Source: Rheum nobile (lineage: Eukaryota; Streptophyta; Magnoliopsida; Caryophyllales; Polygonaceae). From it: a DNA stretch of 64,000 nucleotides. Shown one piece after another: positions 1 to 11,521 of the stretch; position 1 is the stretch's first letter, and each line of letters opens with the position of its first letter. The stretch is from the NCBI GenBank assembly GCA_027886185.1, contig WOAB01000109.1:5498501-5562500 (forward strand). Direction: 5' to 3'. The translations under genes were made by a program, and so were the position numbers. The notes below the pieces were generated by a model, which was not told where the DNA came from, made no database searches, and saw only the letters and a program-made list of their open reading frames with translations.

Positions 1-379
1 GCGCGAGGCATTAAACACGGCCACCGCGGGGCGTCAGGCTCTCCACCGCTGGGCGGTGGCTTCCTCTGGCGTGGGGCTTCAACCTTCTCTGGGAGTCACC
101 GCCGGGCCGCGGTGAATCTGGCGCGGGGCGGTGAGCTCACTCCTTCAGCTTCTTCAGCTCTTCTTCTTCTCTTCTGCTTCTCTTCAATCCTACCAAGTGT
201 TTGGTAGTCTTCTCCAAGTATGCTCCAGCAGCTCCATCTCCATCTAAGTTGTAAATCCTGGGATATCTTCACTTCTCTCCACAACTTCCAGATTACCGAC
301 TTAGCACCAAAACTCATCCAAAACTCCTCCAAATCATGCTAATAGTTGCTAGTAAAGGTGTATGAAATAACACCTATCA
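1..379 (-). mobile_element. Partial LTR of a Tat-like gypsy element, nested in gag-pro
   Basis: Read on the minus strand this begins TGATAGGTGTTATTTCATAC at 379 and matches the start of the solo LTR at 48618-50103 over roughly 380 bp: same opening, the same GGAGGAGTTT block, the same AAGTTGTGGAGAGAAGTGAAG-like block, then a GC-rich stretch with CCGCCCCGCGGTGG-like motifs. The rest of the LTR lies beyond the window's left edge. It interrupts the gypsy protease reading frame just after 380, so it inserted into that older element. Whether it is a solo LTR or one end of a full element cannot be seen. Confidence 0.8.
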
Positions 380-394
380 GTCTCCTCGGATTTC

Positions 395-2563
395 TTATAC
401 TCCCCATTCAGTGGGAAACTTGATGACTTGATGATACGTCGAGGGTACCGCTCTCATAGCGTGTATCCATGGCCTGCCAAGAATATAATTGTAGGGAGAT
501 GGACAATCTAGGATCAAGAATTTCACTTGTTGGTTGATTCCTCCAGCGTATGTGGTTAGAATGATTTCACCAGTCGTATGTTTAACCTCACCGCTGAACC
601 CGACCAGTGGGGTCGACTTTTTGATTAGGTCGTTTTCAGCTAGACCCATTTCTTTAAGAGCGTCAAGGGTCAAAAGATTGGTTGAACTCCCTGTATCGAT
701 TAGTACCCTACGTATTAAGCAATTACCAATAGACAAAGAGATTACCAGACCATCGTGGTGACCGTCCGATCCGTCGGAATCGAACTCGTCGAACGTGACT
801 GTCGGAAGGTTGGAGATCTTCCTCGGCCTTAATTCTAACGCCTCAGGCTTGTTGCCCTTGCTTTCCTTTGCGTGTCGCTTAGCCGCGGAGTATGTGTTCC
901 CACATACGTCCGATCCACCTGAAATAGTATTGACAACTTTTGTATGGACGGGGGATGGAGGTTTGTTTTGTTTTACCTGGTCTCGTCGTTCCATGGTGGT
1001 TTTTGCCCGCTCTGAGATTACATCGCGCAGGAGCCCCTGTGCGAGCAGCCTTGCGAGTTCCTTTCGCAGGGCGATGCATTCGTCGGTCGAATGACCATGA
1101 TCGCCATGGAATTCGCACCATCGGCTCATGTCTTTCTTGACGTCCGGTCGATCGCTCTTTCGGGGCCATCTTACTTCCTTTCCATATTTGTCGAAACTCT
1201 TGACGAGCTCCGACACGAAAACGTTGAAGTTGTAAGATTGGATCCTGGGAGGCAACGTCGGAACGTCTCTCCAATCCTGGGACCTGTCTTGGAAAGAGTT
1301 TACCTGACCCAACTCATTTCGATTACGAGAGTAGGGATGTGGACGTCTGTCTCTACGGTTGTCGGAGAGATTTTTACGATCATACGGATCGGGCCCGTGT
1401 GAGGCTTTTCGCGACTCACGGTCCTCTTCCAATCTTACCTCGGCCATGGTCTTGGCCTGGACGTCTTCGAAGCTTTTGCATGGGTACTTGGTAATCTCGT
1501 TGTAAAGGTTGCTGTCTTTGATCAGACCTTGTCTGAAGGCTTCGATGGAGGTTATGACGTCACAGTGGGGGATCGCCACTTTCTCCTTATTGTACCTGTT
1601 GAGATAATTCCTGAGAGGTTCGTTATACCTTTGTGTGACTCGGTAGAGGTCACTCGACTGCTTTTCGAGCCTCCGACTATTGGCAAATTGACTTTTGAAG
1701 GAGTTGACCAGATCCGCAAACGATGCAATCGTTCCCTGAGGCAAACGCATAAACCAAGTTAGTGCGGAACCTGTGAGGGTCGTGCCAAAGCTTTTTCACA
1801 TGATGGCCTTGCGGTTCTCCCTTGAAACAGATGCAGCCATTAACTTTTGTTTATATATAGAAATATGGTCATCTGGGTCGCTGGTGCCGTCGAATGTCGC
1901 CATGCTGGGAAGATGAAACTTCTTGGGGATCTCGACCCTGGCAATTTCTTCAATGAACATGGATTCTTCGAATCCGCCGGTCGCTTCCCTCTCGATTGGC
2001 TACGGGACTCCTGGAAGCCTGTTGAAGCGATCGTCGATCGTCTTCATGTGTTGGTCGAGCGTCTGCTGGAAGAGAGCCAGGACGTCTGGTGGATTGGTAA
2101 CCTGTGGTTCGTCGATTCGGGCCCCTGCCGACCCGATCGGTGTGGAAAAAGTGACATGGTTAGTCGAAAATGGATTGGTAATAGGAGTTCGAGATGTACC
2201 CTCTGTGTATCCGGATCGTCGCATGCTCGGGGGCGTTGGCTCGACGTTGTCCATGTCGAGGCGTGTTCGGACGTTGCTGTGGATGGGCATACTCCTAGAT
2301 CCCGAAGCCATTGATTGTACCTGCGACTTAAGAGACTCATTTTCACGGGTTAGTTGTGCGATCTCGGCTTCGGATTGGGTTGACAAGGCGGCGAGAGATT
2401 CGGTTTTTTGGCACTGCTGGGCTAGTTCCTCTTAGAGGGCGGCCATTTTTTGAGAAAGTTCTTGGAACTGGGTTGGAGTAGGGTTTTCGGTTGGGTCCCC
2501 TAGAGTTTGGGTTCCATCTTCGAGACGTGGTTCTTCGGTGTTGGTAGATGGGTCGATAGTCAT
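395..2563 (-). pseudogene. Ty3/gypsy (Tat-like) gag-protease, decayed
   Basis: Minus-strand polyprotein start of an LTR retrotransposon: gag (nucleocapsid) followed by an aspartic protease. The ATG is at 2563 (MTIDPSTNTEEP), 55 bp inside the 5' LTR. All segments are in one frame but broken by stops at 2434-2432 (TAA), 2002-2000 (TAG), 1798-1796 (TGA) and 397-395 (TAA). The region reading FGTTLTGSALTWFMRLP near 1790-1740 is typical retrotransposon gag. A knuckle-like motif CEFHGDHGHSTDEC lies near 1100. The retropepsin active site is VLIDTGSSTNLL near 690, and ILGRPWIHAMRAVPSTYHQ near 460 is the conserved protease tail. Reverse transcriptase and integrase would lie left of the inserted LTR, outside the window. 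The four stops make it non-functional. Confidence 0.88.
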
Positions 2564-2597
2564 GGTTGGAAAGTTTCGGAAGGATGATCGGCAAGTT

Positions 2598-2615
2598 GCC
2601 CCACGGTGGGCGCCA
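2598..2615 (-). other. Primer binding site of the gypsy element
   Basis: On the minus strand TGGCGCCCACCGTGGGGC sits 3 bp after the LTR end. TGGCGCC-type primer sites directly after the LTR are usual for Tat-lineage gypsy elements. This fixes the element's orientation as minus and the LTR at 2619-3293 as the 5' LTR. Confidence 0.75.
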
Positions 2616-2618
2616 AAT

Positions 2619-3293
2619 TGTTTTGGGGCAAAAAGATCGGACGACCCAAATCGCCTTAGACGGGGTAACTAGTCGATCGGGTGATGGAAAACAATCCAAA
2701 CCAAATAGATAATAGACAAGCAAAGAGCAAATGCAGAATAGCGAAATGATTTTATTAGATAATATATCGATCGGATTGAATCGAGATACAACTTATCGTA
2801 ATAAGGCAGAGTGATCTTATTGGATTCGACCGGTAATTCTTAGGTTGCGACCGGTGGCAAATAAGCGGGGGTGATTGCTGGAGAGCTAGACGGGCAGTGA
2901 AAGTGTTGTTCTGTTTTGTTTCTGAACGAGAATGCTTGAGTGTGTAACGTGCTTGTATCCGTCCCCCTCTTATCTTCCTCTTCGTCCATATATGGTAAGT
3001 TCTTCGTGCCTCTGACCGTTATATTTCGATCCCATCCTTATCTTCAACGCCGGGATTTAATTACGGAGATTCTGTCACTAATTGCTGCTATTATGGTGTT
3101 GTGTAAATGTTGTGGCCGTTGATCAATCCTGGCATTTAATGCTTGGCGGGATCTTCGCGATCTTGTCGGAGGACGTTCGACTGGAGAAGCCTCGTCGCCT
3201 TCTCTGGGTTTCTCTTATGTTCTTCCGATCCGTCGTGGGCCTGGGCTTGTCTTGCTCGATCCACCTTCCCAGGGGACGTCAGGCTCAACAACA
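2619..3293 (-). mobile_element. 5' LTR of the Tat-like gypsy element
   Basis: About 675 bp between the primer site and the WRKY downstream region. On the minus strand it opens TGTTGTTGAGCCTGACG and closes GCCCCAAAACA, giving TG...CA ends. The outer boundary is set by the TG dinucleotide and could be 3 bp further in (TGTTGAGCC). The partner 3' LTR is outside the window, so neither LTR divergence nor target duplication can be read. Confidence 0.7.
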
Positions 3294-4118
3294 AATATGC
3301 ACATTTTTTTTCCAATTAAGTGGATGCATTATATACATAGTGAATAAGTACTCACAATACTTGAATATCAGATATAGAATAATGAATATATATCAGCATG
3401 AATACGATGGAACATGAACAAAATTAACAGATATGCAAAGAATATTTTACGATATTCACAATTTTCGTGTTGATATGCAAAATGTTAATTTTCAACTAAT
3501 TAAATATATTGATATGCATGAACTTCCACTGAATATGCGTATTAACGAAAAAAATAGTGGTATACGATGGGGATTTACAGTATCTTTCTCTCTCCAAATT
3601 TACATTTAACTTCGTATTTTGGAGGTGGTTAATTAATAAAATTCAAAAAAGCTTTTTGTGATATTCATTCCCTAATTCATGCCCCCACTACACCCTCTTT
3701 TCTCTCTCCTAATCTAGTCATTTATCACCCTCAATCCAACGCTCTAAAATTGTCCACTCGTTTTACCGTAAGAGTCGTTTTACTAGAGTGTTCCTCATAA
3801 TTTCAATCTCATACATAGACAATGCACTATCTATAAACGTGCATATATGGATCATTATTTTTAATAATTACACATGGTTTGTAGGTAATGATACTATTTA
3901 GATGAACAATAAGCAGATTTGATTCATTCAAAATCGTTAAAGTGCAACAAATAGATTTCATGTACAACACATATATAATGCTAGCTAGTCACATACACAA
4001 GGTACAAAAGATATAACAAGTTTATAAATTCCGATCCGCAACCACACGAGCATTATTAATGACACTATAACCCGAATAGGTAACTTATCAAGAAGGAGAA
4101 TGCAAACAACAAAGCTTC
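3294..4118. other. Intergenic AT-rich spacer downstream of WRKY
   Basis: No coding region, RNA gene or element end was recognised. It contains the presumed WRKY 3' UTR next to 4118 and AT-rich sequence with short imperfect repeats of TGATATGCA-type words around 3440-3530. Confidence 0.5.
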
Positions 4119-5954
4119 TTAGCAAAACGTTTGTTCTAATACTTTATCAGAGATTATGGAGGCTAGAGTTGATGTAAAAGAAGGATCTTTTGTCAAAGAC
4201 AAAGCCATTCGTTCTACAAGCCAATGTTGCTCTTGATCGTCTACGTTCTCTGCATCGGACCACTTGTCTTTGGGGTCGCCATCGGAGAGGTTTTGATGGA
4301 TGAGATGATCGGGAGAAGAGATGTGGTGATAGCTTGAAGGGCTGAGATTGATCAAGGATGAGTTAGTTGAAGGTGTGAGGATGCTTCCATGGCTAGAAGC
4401 TTTCTTGTGATTGTGCTCTCCTTCGTATGTCACCACTAGGACCGTTGGATCTTCAGCACTTTTTTGCACCTGCAATCAATCAGTTAATTTGTCTCTTTAA
4501 ATCAACATTTTGCAATTTATTTTAGCAATTGACCAATTTTCATAATTCTATTATTTGAAACAATAGATGAAGCTAAATTGTGTTTTTTTTGGTAATCAGC
4601 TAAATTGTGTTGAGAAAGGATAGACAAACACACAATTTTTAATAAAATGGTATACCCACGGTATAAAGTAAATAAACAAATAGAGTATGTTTATATATTT
4701 TGTATTATACATTGTTTTCACATTTTGATAATGCAAATCTTGTTCACACAAGGCCAAAAATATGAATAAAACATACCTTCTTTTTGACTGGACAGATAGG
4801 AGCAAAGGAGCATTTGAAATAAGCCCTCGGAGAAGGGTTATCTCTTGTAACCTTTTGCCCATACTTTCTCCATTGATATCCATCTTTCACTACCTGCATA
4901 TGTAACATAAGTTGCATCACAATGTTGATTTAACGCATACCATGAGTCCTTTTAAAAACCTCAAATAATTAATCAAAGATTGATCGATCCATATGGTGTT
5001 TATTAATTTATTTATGTGAATAAATCAACAAGTATATATATATATATATTTCTCCCACAAAACAAGGTAATATATTGTTTTAGTAATTGTTGGGGTAGGT
5101 GGATATATAGGAGTCCACAAATATTCTAGAAAAATAAATTATATCACACTGATTGTATGCATGAATCATATATATAAATTATTGATAAAGTTCGGTGGAC
5201 TAAAAAATATAAGACGTGTCAGTCCAAATATATATGTGCGTTAAATCAACACATAATTAGCTCAGTAAAATTTCATTATAAAATTAATTGACAATAGAAA
5301 GATCAACGCAACAACTTTATATACTAATTTCGTTTTAGTATCAATTTTTGATATAAGATAACCAAAACCATAGATAATGATTGAGAAAGAGAACAAAATA
5401 AAAATCTAGATCGGAGAGGCAGACTTACAAGAGAGGAGTCAAACGGGTCGACCCGGATGAAAACGGTCGATACTTTAGGCTTCGAGTTCATCACTTTGAG
5501 CCTCTTTTCGTTACTACATGAGCAGCAACTCATCCTCTTCGTGCAGCTCTTGTTGTTGTTGTTATCATCATCATCATCATCTACATCAATACTAGTCAAT
5601 TTTCTCTTCCTAATTTGGGGATTACTACTATCATTATTAGTGATGAGATATTGCATCAGCTGCGAATGCAAGGAGGAGTAATTGTGGAAAATCTCAGCCA
5701 CCATGTTTGTTATCTTCCTGTTGTCGCTGTAAATCCTGCTTATCACCTCCATCACATCTCCTCCCTGCTTAATTCACCATTAATTAATTAATTAATACTA
5801 ACCCGGACAGTAACTAATTAATTACACGAGGGAGCGTACAACTAAATAGTAATACCACCTGCGGATTTTTACTCTGCTGGTCGGCTGGTAATTCAGGGTT
5901 ACTCTGTTCAACAGATGGCTCAAGATTAAGGTTAATATTGCTGCTGGAACCCAT
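4119..5954 (-). CDS. WRKY transcription factor, group IIa (WRKY18/40/60-like)
   Basis: Four exons joined on the minus strand, all introns in phase 0: 5954-5859, 5764-5429, 4893-4777 and 4469-4119, with GT/AG borders (donors GTGGTA, GTAAGT, GTATGT). The product is 299 residues, normal for the group. The start is the only ATG in exon 1 and follows a TATA box by about 100 bp. Residues 1-14 (MGSSSNINLNLEPS) carry an EAR-like L-x-L patch. Residues 33-72 look like the group's N-terminal coiled coil (MEVISRIYSDNRKIT). RKRK at 84-87 is a likely nuclear signal. Residues 94-103 are an Asp/Asn run encoded by a trinucleotide repeat. The WRKY domain spans 145-204, with WRKYGQK at 152-158 and zinc ligands C-X5-C-X23-HXH. 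An intron inside the domain before VQKS is the placement known for groups IIa/IIb. Family members are nuclear W-box binders in defence and hormone responses; that role is inferred here. Confidence 0.93.
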
Positions 5955-6052
5955 AGGATCAAACTCCAAAGTAAGCAGAAAAGGGTTTAATTGTTTTAAA
6001 TTTTGGCCGGCGTTCCACACAACACAATGAATTGATCTTGTGAGGGTGTACG

Positions 6053-6064
6053 TATTTATATATA
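6053..6064 (-). promoter_or_regulatory. TATA box of the WRKY gene
   Basis: Minus strand TATATATAAATA, 99 bp upstream of the ATG at 5954. Transcription would start near 6025, giving a 5' UTR of about 70 bp. This agrees with starting the protein at 5954 rather than at an upstream in-frame GTG near 6020. Confidence 0.65.
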
Positions 6065-6378
6065 GATGGAGCTTATGTATAAGTTAATTTGTATGTTCTC
6101 GTATATATACATGTATGAAAATGAAAGGGATAAATTCAGGGTAGAGTACTCTTGAGATATTTAATGCATTGAATAAGACTTTGGTAGGAGAAGTGTGGAA
6201 CGACTTCAATTTGAGTTATTCTTTTCCTTTGCAATGTCACATGCTTCTAGCTTGATCACGTATACATACCATATACTAGTAACTACTACTTCTACTTCTA
6301 GTCACTCGGTTAGAAACTTCTAATATATAAACTTGGTAAGAAAATTCTCCCAAATAGAAACACATAGCGGATTAAAAA

Positions 6379-6580
6379 ATGAGTGTCTACGCTACTATGT
6401 AGCATAAAAAACAATTACCGTACATAAATATATAACCGGTTTATTTTGTACACAACTACAATATGGTATGTACGTCATCAAGCTAGAAGATTAAGGTTTT
6501 GCCTTTTCGTACACATTCATTTTGTACACAACTACAAATGAATGTGTACGCTACTATGTAGCATAAAAAAACAATTACCG
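6379..6580. repeat. Direct repeat pair in the WRKY upstream region
   Basis: A block of about 42 bp (core CTACGCTACTATGTAGCATA) occurs at 6379-6420 and again at 6538-6580 almost unchanged. A second shared word, ATTTTGTACACAACTACAA, occurs near 6443 and 6519. The core contains a small palindrome (CTACTATGTAG). Origin unknown; a local duplication is the simplest reading. Confidence 0.7.
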
Positions 6581-6664
6581 TGTTATAAGGTCATTTGGTG
6601 GCATAATACAGAGAATCAGTTTAGAAATGAGTTAATCCGATTCTCATGTTTGGTTGGTTAAAAT

Positions 6665-6750
6665 GTTTTGGAATGAGTCATTTCCAAAAATATAAAGGCT
6701 TTCATATAAAGGTATGAGTCATTTCCAAAAATACAAAGGCTTTCATACCC
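6665..6750. repeat. Two-copy tandem duplication, about 45 bp
   Basis: GAGTCATTTCCAAAAATA followed by AAAGGCTTTCATA occurs twice in succession (from about 6674 and about 6716). The surrounding 6590-6860 has the look of an old MITE-like sequence, but no matching ends were found. Confidence 0.6.
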
Positions 6751-6951
6751 TCCTAACTTGATTCCTATCATCTAACCAAACAAGATGTTCGAAGAATATA
6801 TAGCACAACCCGATTCCTCATATCCAAACTGATTCCTCATACCCAATCCGATTCCGTCATCATAATTCTTTCGTTCCGCTTGTAGCATACAAGTTGAGCG
6901 GATTGACGTCGTATCTGACAAATTAAATGATGAATTTAAAGAAAAAATTAA

Positions 6952-7077
6952 GGGTTCGTTTGGATTCCCGTTAGAATGTATTAAAATGCATTATTTTGTA
7001 TTAAATTAATAATTTAGTGTAATTTAATATAAGATCATGCTTTTTAATGCATTCTATGAAGGAATTCAAATAGACCC
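6952..7077. mobile_element. Tourist-like (PIF/Harbinger) MITE
   Basis: 126 bp bounded by imperfect terminal inverted repeats: left GGGTTCGTTTGGATTCC, right (reverse complement) GGGTCTATTTGAATTCC, continuing with TAGAATGTATTAAAA versus TAGAATGCATTAAAA. It is flanked by TAA on both sides (6949-6951 and 7078-7080), the 3 bp duplication expected for this superfamily. No coding capacity. Confidence 0.8.
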
Positions 7078-7080
7078 TAA

Positions 7081-7667
7081 ATCTCATTTATAATGACAAA
7101 CAAGAATTACATTGTTATCTCTAATTCGATATTTCTCTTTTGACTTAGTCTTTTATATTTTTATTAATTTGGATGTTCTTTCATATCGATTTGTTTATTT
7201 ACCAAATTTTCCAGTTTTTTTCATAAAATATCTTTGTCTAGGGTACCGAAAATACGAATTAATCTTTCATTACCTTTTCATTTTCATATATACAATCATA
7301 ACTTGATATATAGTTATTTCACAGCAAAAGTTAGAACAAGTGAAATCAACTGTGCCTAATTTAAAGGATTAAGAGAAGACTTCAAAATCAAACGAAAGAA
7401 TTCAATTAAGGTCAATTTGAAGATGGCACATTGAGTCTTGCAATTGAACGCTTAACACATTTCTTGATCGCTATTATATATAATAGCCTGAGTGCGAAGG
7501 TTCAATGTACTTGAGATTGACTGACTCTTACAATTTAAACATATAACAATAATATTTTGATATTTATATGAAAATATAAAAATGATATACACATAATACG
7601 AATTAAAAAAATTAATGACACATATATATTTCCATTAAAAACATAAGTATTACATATAATATAAAAT
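7081..7667. other. AT-rich intergenic stretch
   Basis: No gene, RNA or element boundary recognised. Open frames here are short and AT-driven. Confidence 0.5.
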
Positions 7668-8563
7668 AGTTTTTTTTTTGATGGAAAGGACCAACTATAT
7701 TAAAAATAACAAGGAGACATTACAACATAGAATCACAGCAGGGCCCTGAAGGGTTGAAACAGACAGACCATTGCCAAACAAGGCAAGGAAAGACAGGAAA
7801 CACCAAGAACAAACATAAGAAGACCCCAAGTAATAGTTCTTGAATCTAAGAAATCACTAATTGTGCTAGGTTTTAAGAATTTACTCCCTATCACAGTCAA
7901 TGATCCAATAGACAGAACAAGAAAAGCTACTACCAGGCAAGCCAGATCCAACACAGCAAAAAGATCCTCAACAGTACTTGGTTTTAAAAGCTTACTCCCA
8001 AGGACTGCAAAAGACCCATCAGACTGAAACAGTGGACAAGGCAGGCCATTGGAGCCAACCATCCACAAACAAGCAACATGCTGTACAAACAAGACAATAA
8101 AAGAAACATAAAGACTAGAACAGACACGGCAAAAGAAATTAAAACAAGGAAAATCTAGGCAAAACAACCAGATCCATAAGAACTCCAAAATTGAAGATGC
8201 CAAAGACCCAGTAGAGCTGGAAAAGAAGATCGGTGGCCAGTTGAACAGAAGCACAAACATGGGGTTACCACCGGCGGCAACTGGCGGTGCAGAGAGAAAA
8301 TTGGAACCCCAAATCCGAACTCCACTGGCATCGCGGATCAGAATCTGGCGCTGCATGCAGAGGATTGGAACGGGCGACCGGAGCAAATCCACCAAGCAGG
8401 AGCGGCAGCAGACCTCGGCGACCGAGAGCAGGAAAAGAGGAGGCGGCGAAGAGGCAAGCCTGTACAAGACGGAAGAGGGATGGCTGGGACACAGAAAGGC
8501 AAGAACAGTGGCGGGGAAGAGAGCAGAGGTGGGGAGGAACAGTGGAAGAATGGTGGAACACAT
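7668..8563 (-). mobile_element. Poly(A)-tailed retroposon with a 276-codon open frame
   Basis: On the minus strand about 0.9 kb runs from a GC-rich, 5'-UTR-like beginning to GTTGGTCCTTTCCATC followed by A10 near 7680-7670, the look of a LINE or LINE-mobilised transcript. One frame stays open from 8563 to 7733. Its product is hydrophobic and contains a repeat: GSFAVLGSKLLKPSTVEDLF, then about 50 residues later GSLTVIGSKFLKPSTISDFL. No reverse transcriptase, endonuclease or RNase H motif is present. I could not define a clean target duplication. It may be a non-autonomous LINE derivative; whether the frame is ever translated is unknown. Confidence 0.45.
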
Positions 8564-9457
8564 TTCTTATACATATGGGATACAATATTGCAAAGTTTAG
8601 AAAATAATAAGACTGTTATTTGGGCAGCGAAAATACTTAACAGTTTAAGGTAACAACGCAATTACTTTAGGAAGTCCAATCAATTAACAAAACTGATCAT
8701 GTAAAACCTCTACATCTAGGTGGTTAATCTAGTAGGATTTTAAATGTCTACGTACTTATGTTATTAATGGGTTACAAACAATCAAGCAAGTAAAGATATC
8801 AAATATAGTCTCACACAGTTTGTAGATCACATAGACTTCTAAGCAAGTGAATGCAACCTAACAACACAAGTAAAACTCAACCCTAGATCAGAAGACTCAC
8901 AAAGTTCGTATCTTAATCTTCTTCTTCTTCTTCTTCGTAAGCTATGAATTGCATACTCAGTCTTATGCTAGACATCTAGTATATATAGTCATATGATAAG
9001 ATATTCACTTTCTATCTTAATGTTCGACCAACACATGCCAACTAAATATTTTGTTCCAAGCTAATCCTATTTCCATAACTACAAGATACTTTAATCACTT
9101 TATCAAAAGATACAGATTCCATAAATAAGATTTAGTCAAATTGTATCTAAATCTTCATTCTTGCGGCTCAAGACTTTAGAATATCTTCTTTTCGTATTTG
9201 ACTAATCTTCAACCGATGTTCCCAGCGCTTCTTCTCTTTGCTAACGCTTCATTCCTTAGCGTTGTTCCCTTCTTTTTCTCTTCACACGTGACACACATTT
9301 CTTTTACTCTATTTTGCTAAACTCTTTCGTTCCCTTGTTGACTCTTTGTTCATCTACTTCTCTGATTTGCTTCTCTTTGTTTCCACTGTTCACAATTTCG
9401 AATATGCAACCTGAAACTATAGGAACAAACAAACCATAAAACCTAATGTTGTTCACA
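8564..9457 (-). mobile_element. Probable 3' LTR of SIRE-like copia remnant A
   Basis: Immediately after a purine-rich tract preceded by GTCATCATCAAAAAGGG (minus, 9480-9462), the sequence opens TGTGAACAACATTAGG. Tracts of this kind just before the LTR, with upstream copies such as ATGATGCCAAAAGGGG (near 9745), are a SIRE-lineage habit. The lower boundary is unclear because the poly(A)-tailed insertion abuts it. A CTT trinucleotide run lies at 8917-8937. Confidence 0.45.
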
Positions 9458-9967
9458 ATTTTTCCCTTTTTGATGATGACAAATCGATCACAAAATTGTC
9501 CATAAAACAGATAAGTATAGAGTCAATCAACACCAGTTAAAGTGCAATCTAGCTCCAAAGTTCTAAGAATTCCCAAAGTTTCCACAACATTCCCCTTAGA
9601 TAGATATAATGAAACTTACTTGAAGTCGCAAACAATTCCCCCTTAGCAATAGCGTTATTTAAAAGATATGATGTATGGAACAATGAGACCGTTACCTTCT
9701 TGGAATTGAGATCATCGTACAATTTTTCATACTTTCCCCTTTTGGCATCATAAAAGGATCAATATTAAGAAAGAAATAATTCATAAAGTCGCAAATTAAT
9801 ATCAAAAGATTAATTCACAGAACTCGCAAGTGATTGATTACACTAATACTTGAAACAAAGCAGGGGAATAAATAAAATTATAGAAAACTAAGAACAAAAG
9901 CACAAAAACATGGAAAGCACAAAAAACATATATATTACAAGCTAGGGAATAATAGAAGGGATTCCAC

Positions 9968-11521
9968 TCAGGCTTCTGGATCCGTTCTCTTGGCTTGTTG
10001 CTTCTCTATCAGAAAGTCAAACAGGATATCAACCTTGTTGTTTAGCTTGACTAACTCTTCTAAGATTTGGTGGTTCATGTTACCACCCCTTGAACATCCT
10101 TCTCCAACTTCCTTCTTCGATTGTGATGATCTATGCACCGTTCCTTTGTTGTCTCCCTGATACTTCATTTTGGAGATCTTGACAACCTTCAAATCAGAGC
10201 CCAATACCACTTCATTCCCAACTTTGTAAAGTTGTTCCCTCTCAAGCAACAACCTCACAATCTCCGAATAAGGGAGGGAATGGTTTTTACCAGTGCACTT
10301 CCCCATGTGTTGAATTATGACCCTTGAGAGATCAATCTTCTCCTTGTGTAGAAACATGTCAAGCAGAATGATATCCACTCCAGTTATGATGTTCCTTTTC
10401 TCCTGACGAGGAACAACCGCCTTGATCAGGTACTGATCGATGAGCTAAGCGGCCTACCAGAGTGAGATAGGATGTGCAATAGTTAAACATCTCTTTTCCA
10501 AACACACACTTGACACTTTCTGCTTTCTAAATTGAGGGCTTTCCTTGTTGGCATCTCTAAAAAGCTTTTAGATGGAACTTTTAGAATTCTGGCTGGTGTC
10601 GCTAGTGAAGGAGATATACACCGTTCCTATGGTTGTCATCCGCAGGGGAGAACCAGTCTTGGTGGCCTCAAAATGCTGATTAAACTCTATGACATGTTCC
10701 ACGTTGACCACCACCTTGAATGAATAGAGACGTTCCCAGGCTTGGAACGTGATGAGTTCCCACAGCTCCTCTTAATTTTGGTCCTTCAAAAAAAATTTAG
10801 AGACGAAGAGCGGAGGCAACACCCTATTTCCTTCTTTGGATGTTAGCGCAGAGGAGCCTTCTTCTAGCTTAGCCATCTTCTTGGCTGGATTGTTTATAGA
10901 CCTCATACCCCCCTTAATCAGAGCAGTCTTGCCGGAGGCAGAACAATTTGGAGTTGAAAGCTTAATAGATGCCCTTGTTTCCTTGAGGATTTTGCACTCA
11001 TCATCATCGTCTTCATCTTCTTTGCTTTCATCTTCCCCAGATATAACGTGGCATTTTTTCTTTTGGCTCTATGTGGGAATGATGCCAAGTGGCTTGTCAC
11101 CCAATTTAACTTCCAACTGTTCCATTCTCTGTTCCTCTTCTAGATTGCGGGAACGGAGAGGAGAAGAGACTTCATCATCGGCTTTCTTTGGTGGTGACTG
11201 GTTCTCATTTGATTCATCAACTTCCTCTTCAACTAGGGGCAAGGATTCCTTCTCATTTCCTTTCCCATTCTCTGTCTCTTTCTCCTTCTGTGGCTCCTCC
11301 TCCTGTGCAGATGCTGCTTTTACTAATGTCACCGCCTTACTAGAAATGGTGACAACATCATGAGTACGTGGGAGATTTGTTTATGGAGGGTTTGGAGGTG
11401 TGTGTGTGTTGGGCTTCTTGGCTTGGGCCTTGGCAATGAGATTTGCAAGCTCAGTTTCAGAGAGGTTGTCAATGGAAACATCGAGGTTAGAGGCAGAAAG
11501 GCTGGTATCTGTGGAGGCCAT
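9968..11521 (-). pseudogene. Extra ORF 3' of pol in copia remnant A (plant transposon protein-like)
   Basis: Begins with ATG at 11521 (MASTDTSLSASNLDVSIDNL) and continues through several frames to 9968. The middle is acidic and low-complexity (EEEPQKEKETENGKG). The C-terminal part, SRVIIQHMGKCTGKNHSLPY followed by LLLEREQLYKVGNEVVLG and LVKLNNKVDILFDFLIEKQQ, parallels the ORF at 16089-17452 closely enough to call them homologues. It lies downstream of RNase H and upstream of the presumed 3' LTR, where SIRE-type copia elements carry their extra ORF. Several stops and frameshifts (one just after PPNPP) disable it. Function in such elements is unproven. Confidence 0.65.

Noticed and set aside
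795..2435. Several 100-170 codon plus-strand frames over the gypsy gag
   Set aside because: Antisense shadows of the gag-protease frame, with no motifs.
10836..11363. 175-codon Ser-rich plus-strand frame
   Set aside because: It is the complement of the acidic part of the minus-strand extra ORF; Ser runs mirror Glu/Asp codons.
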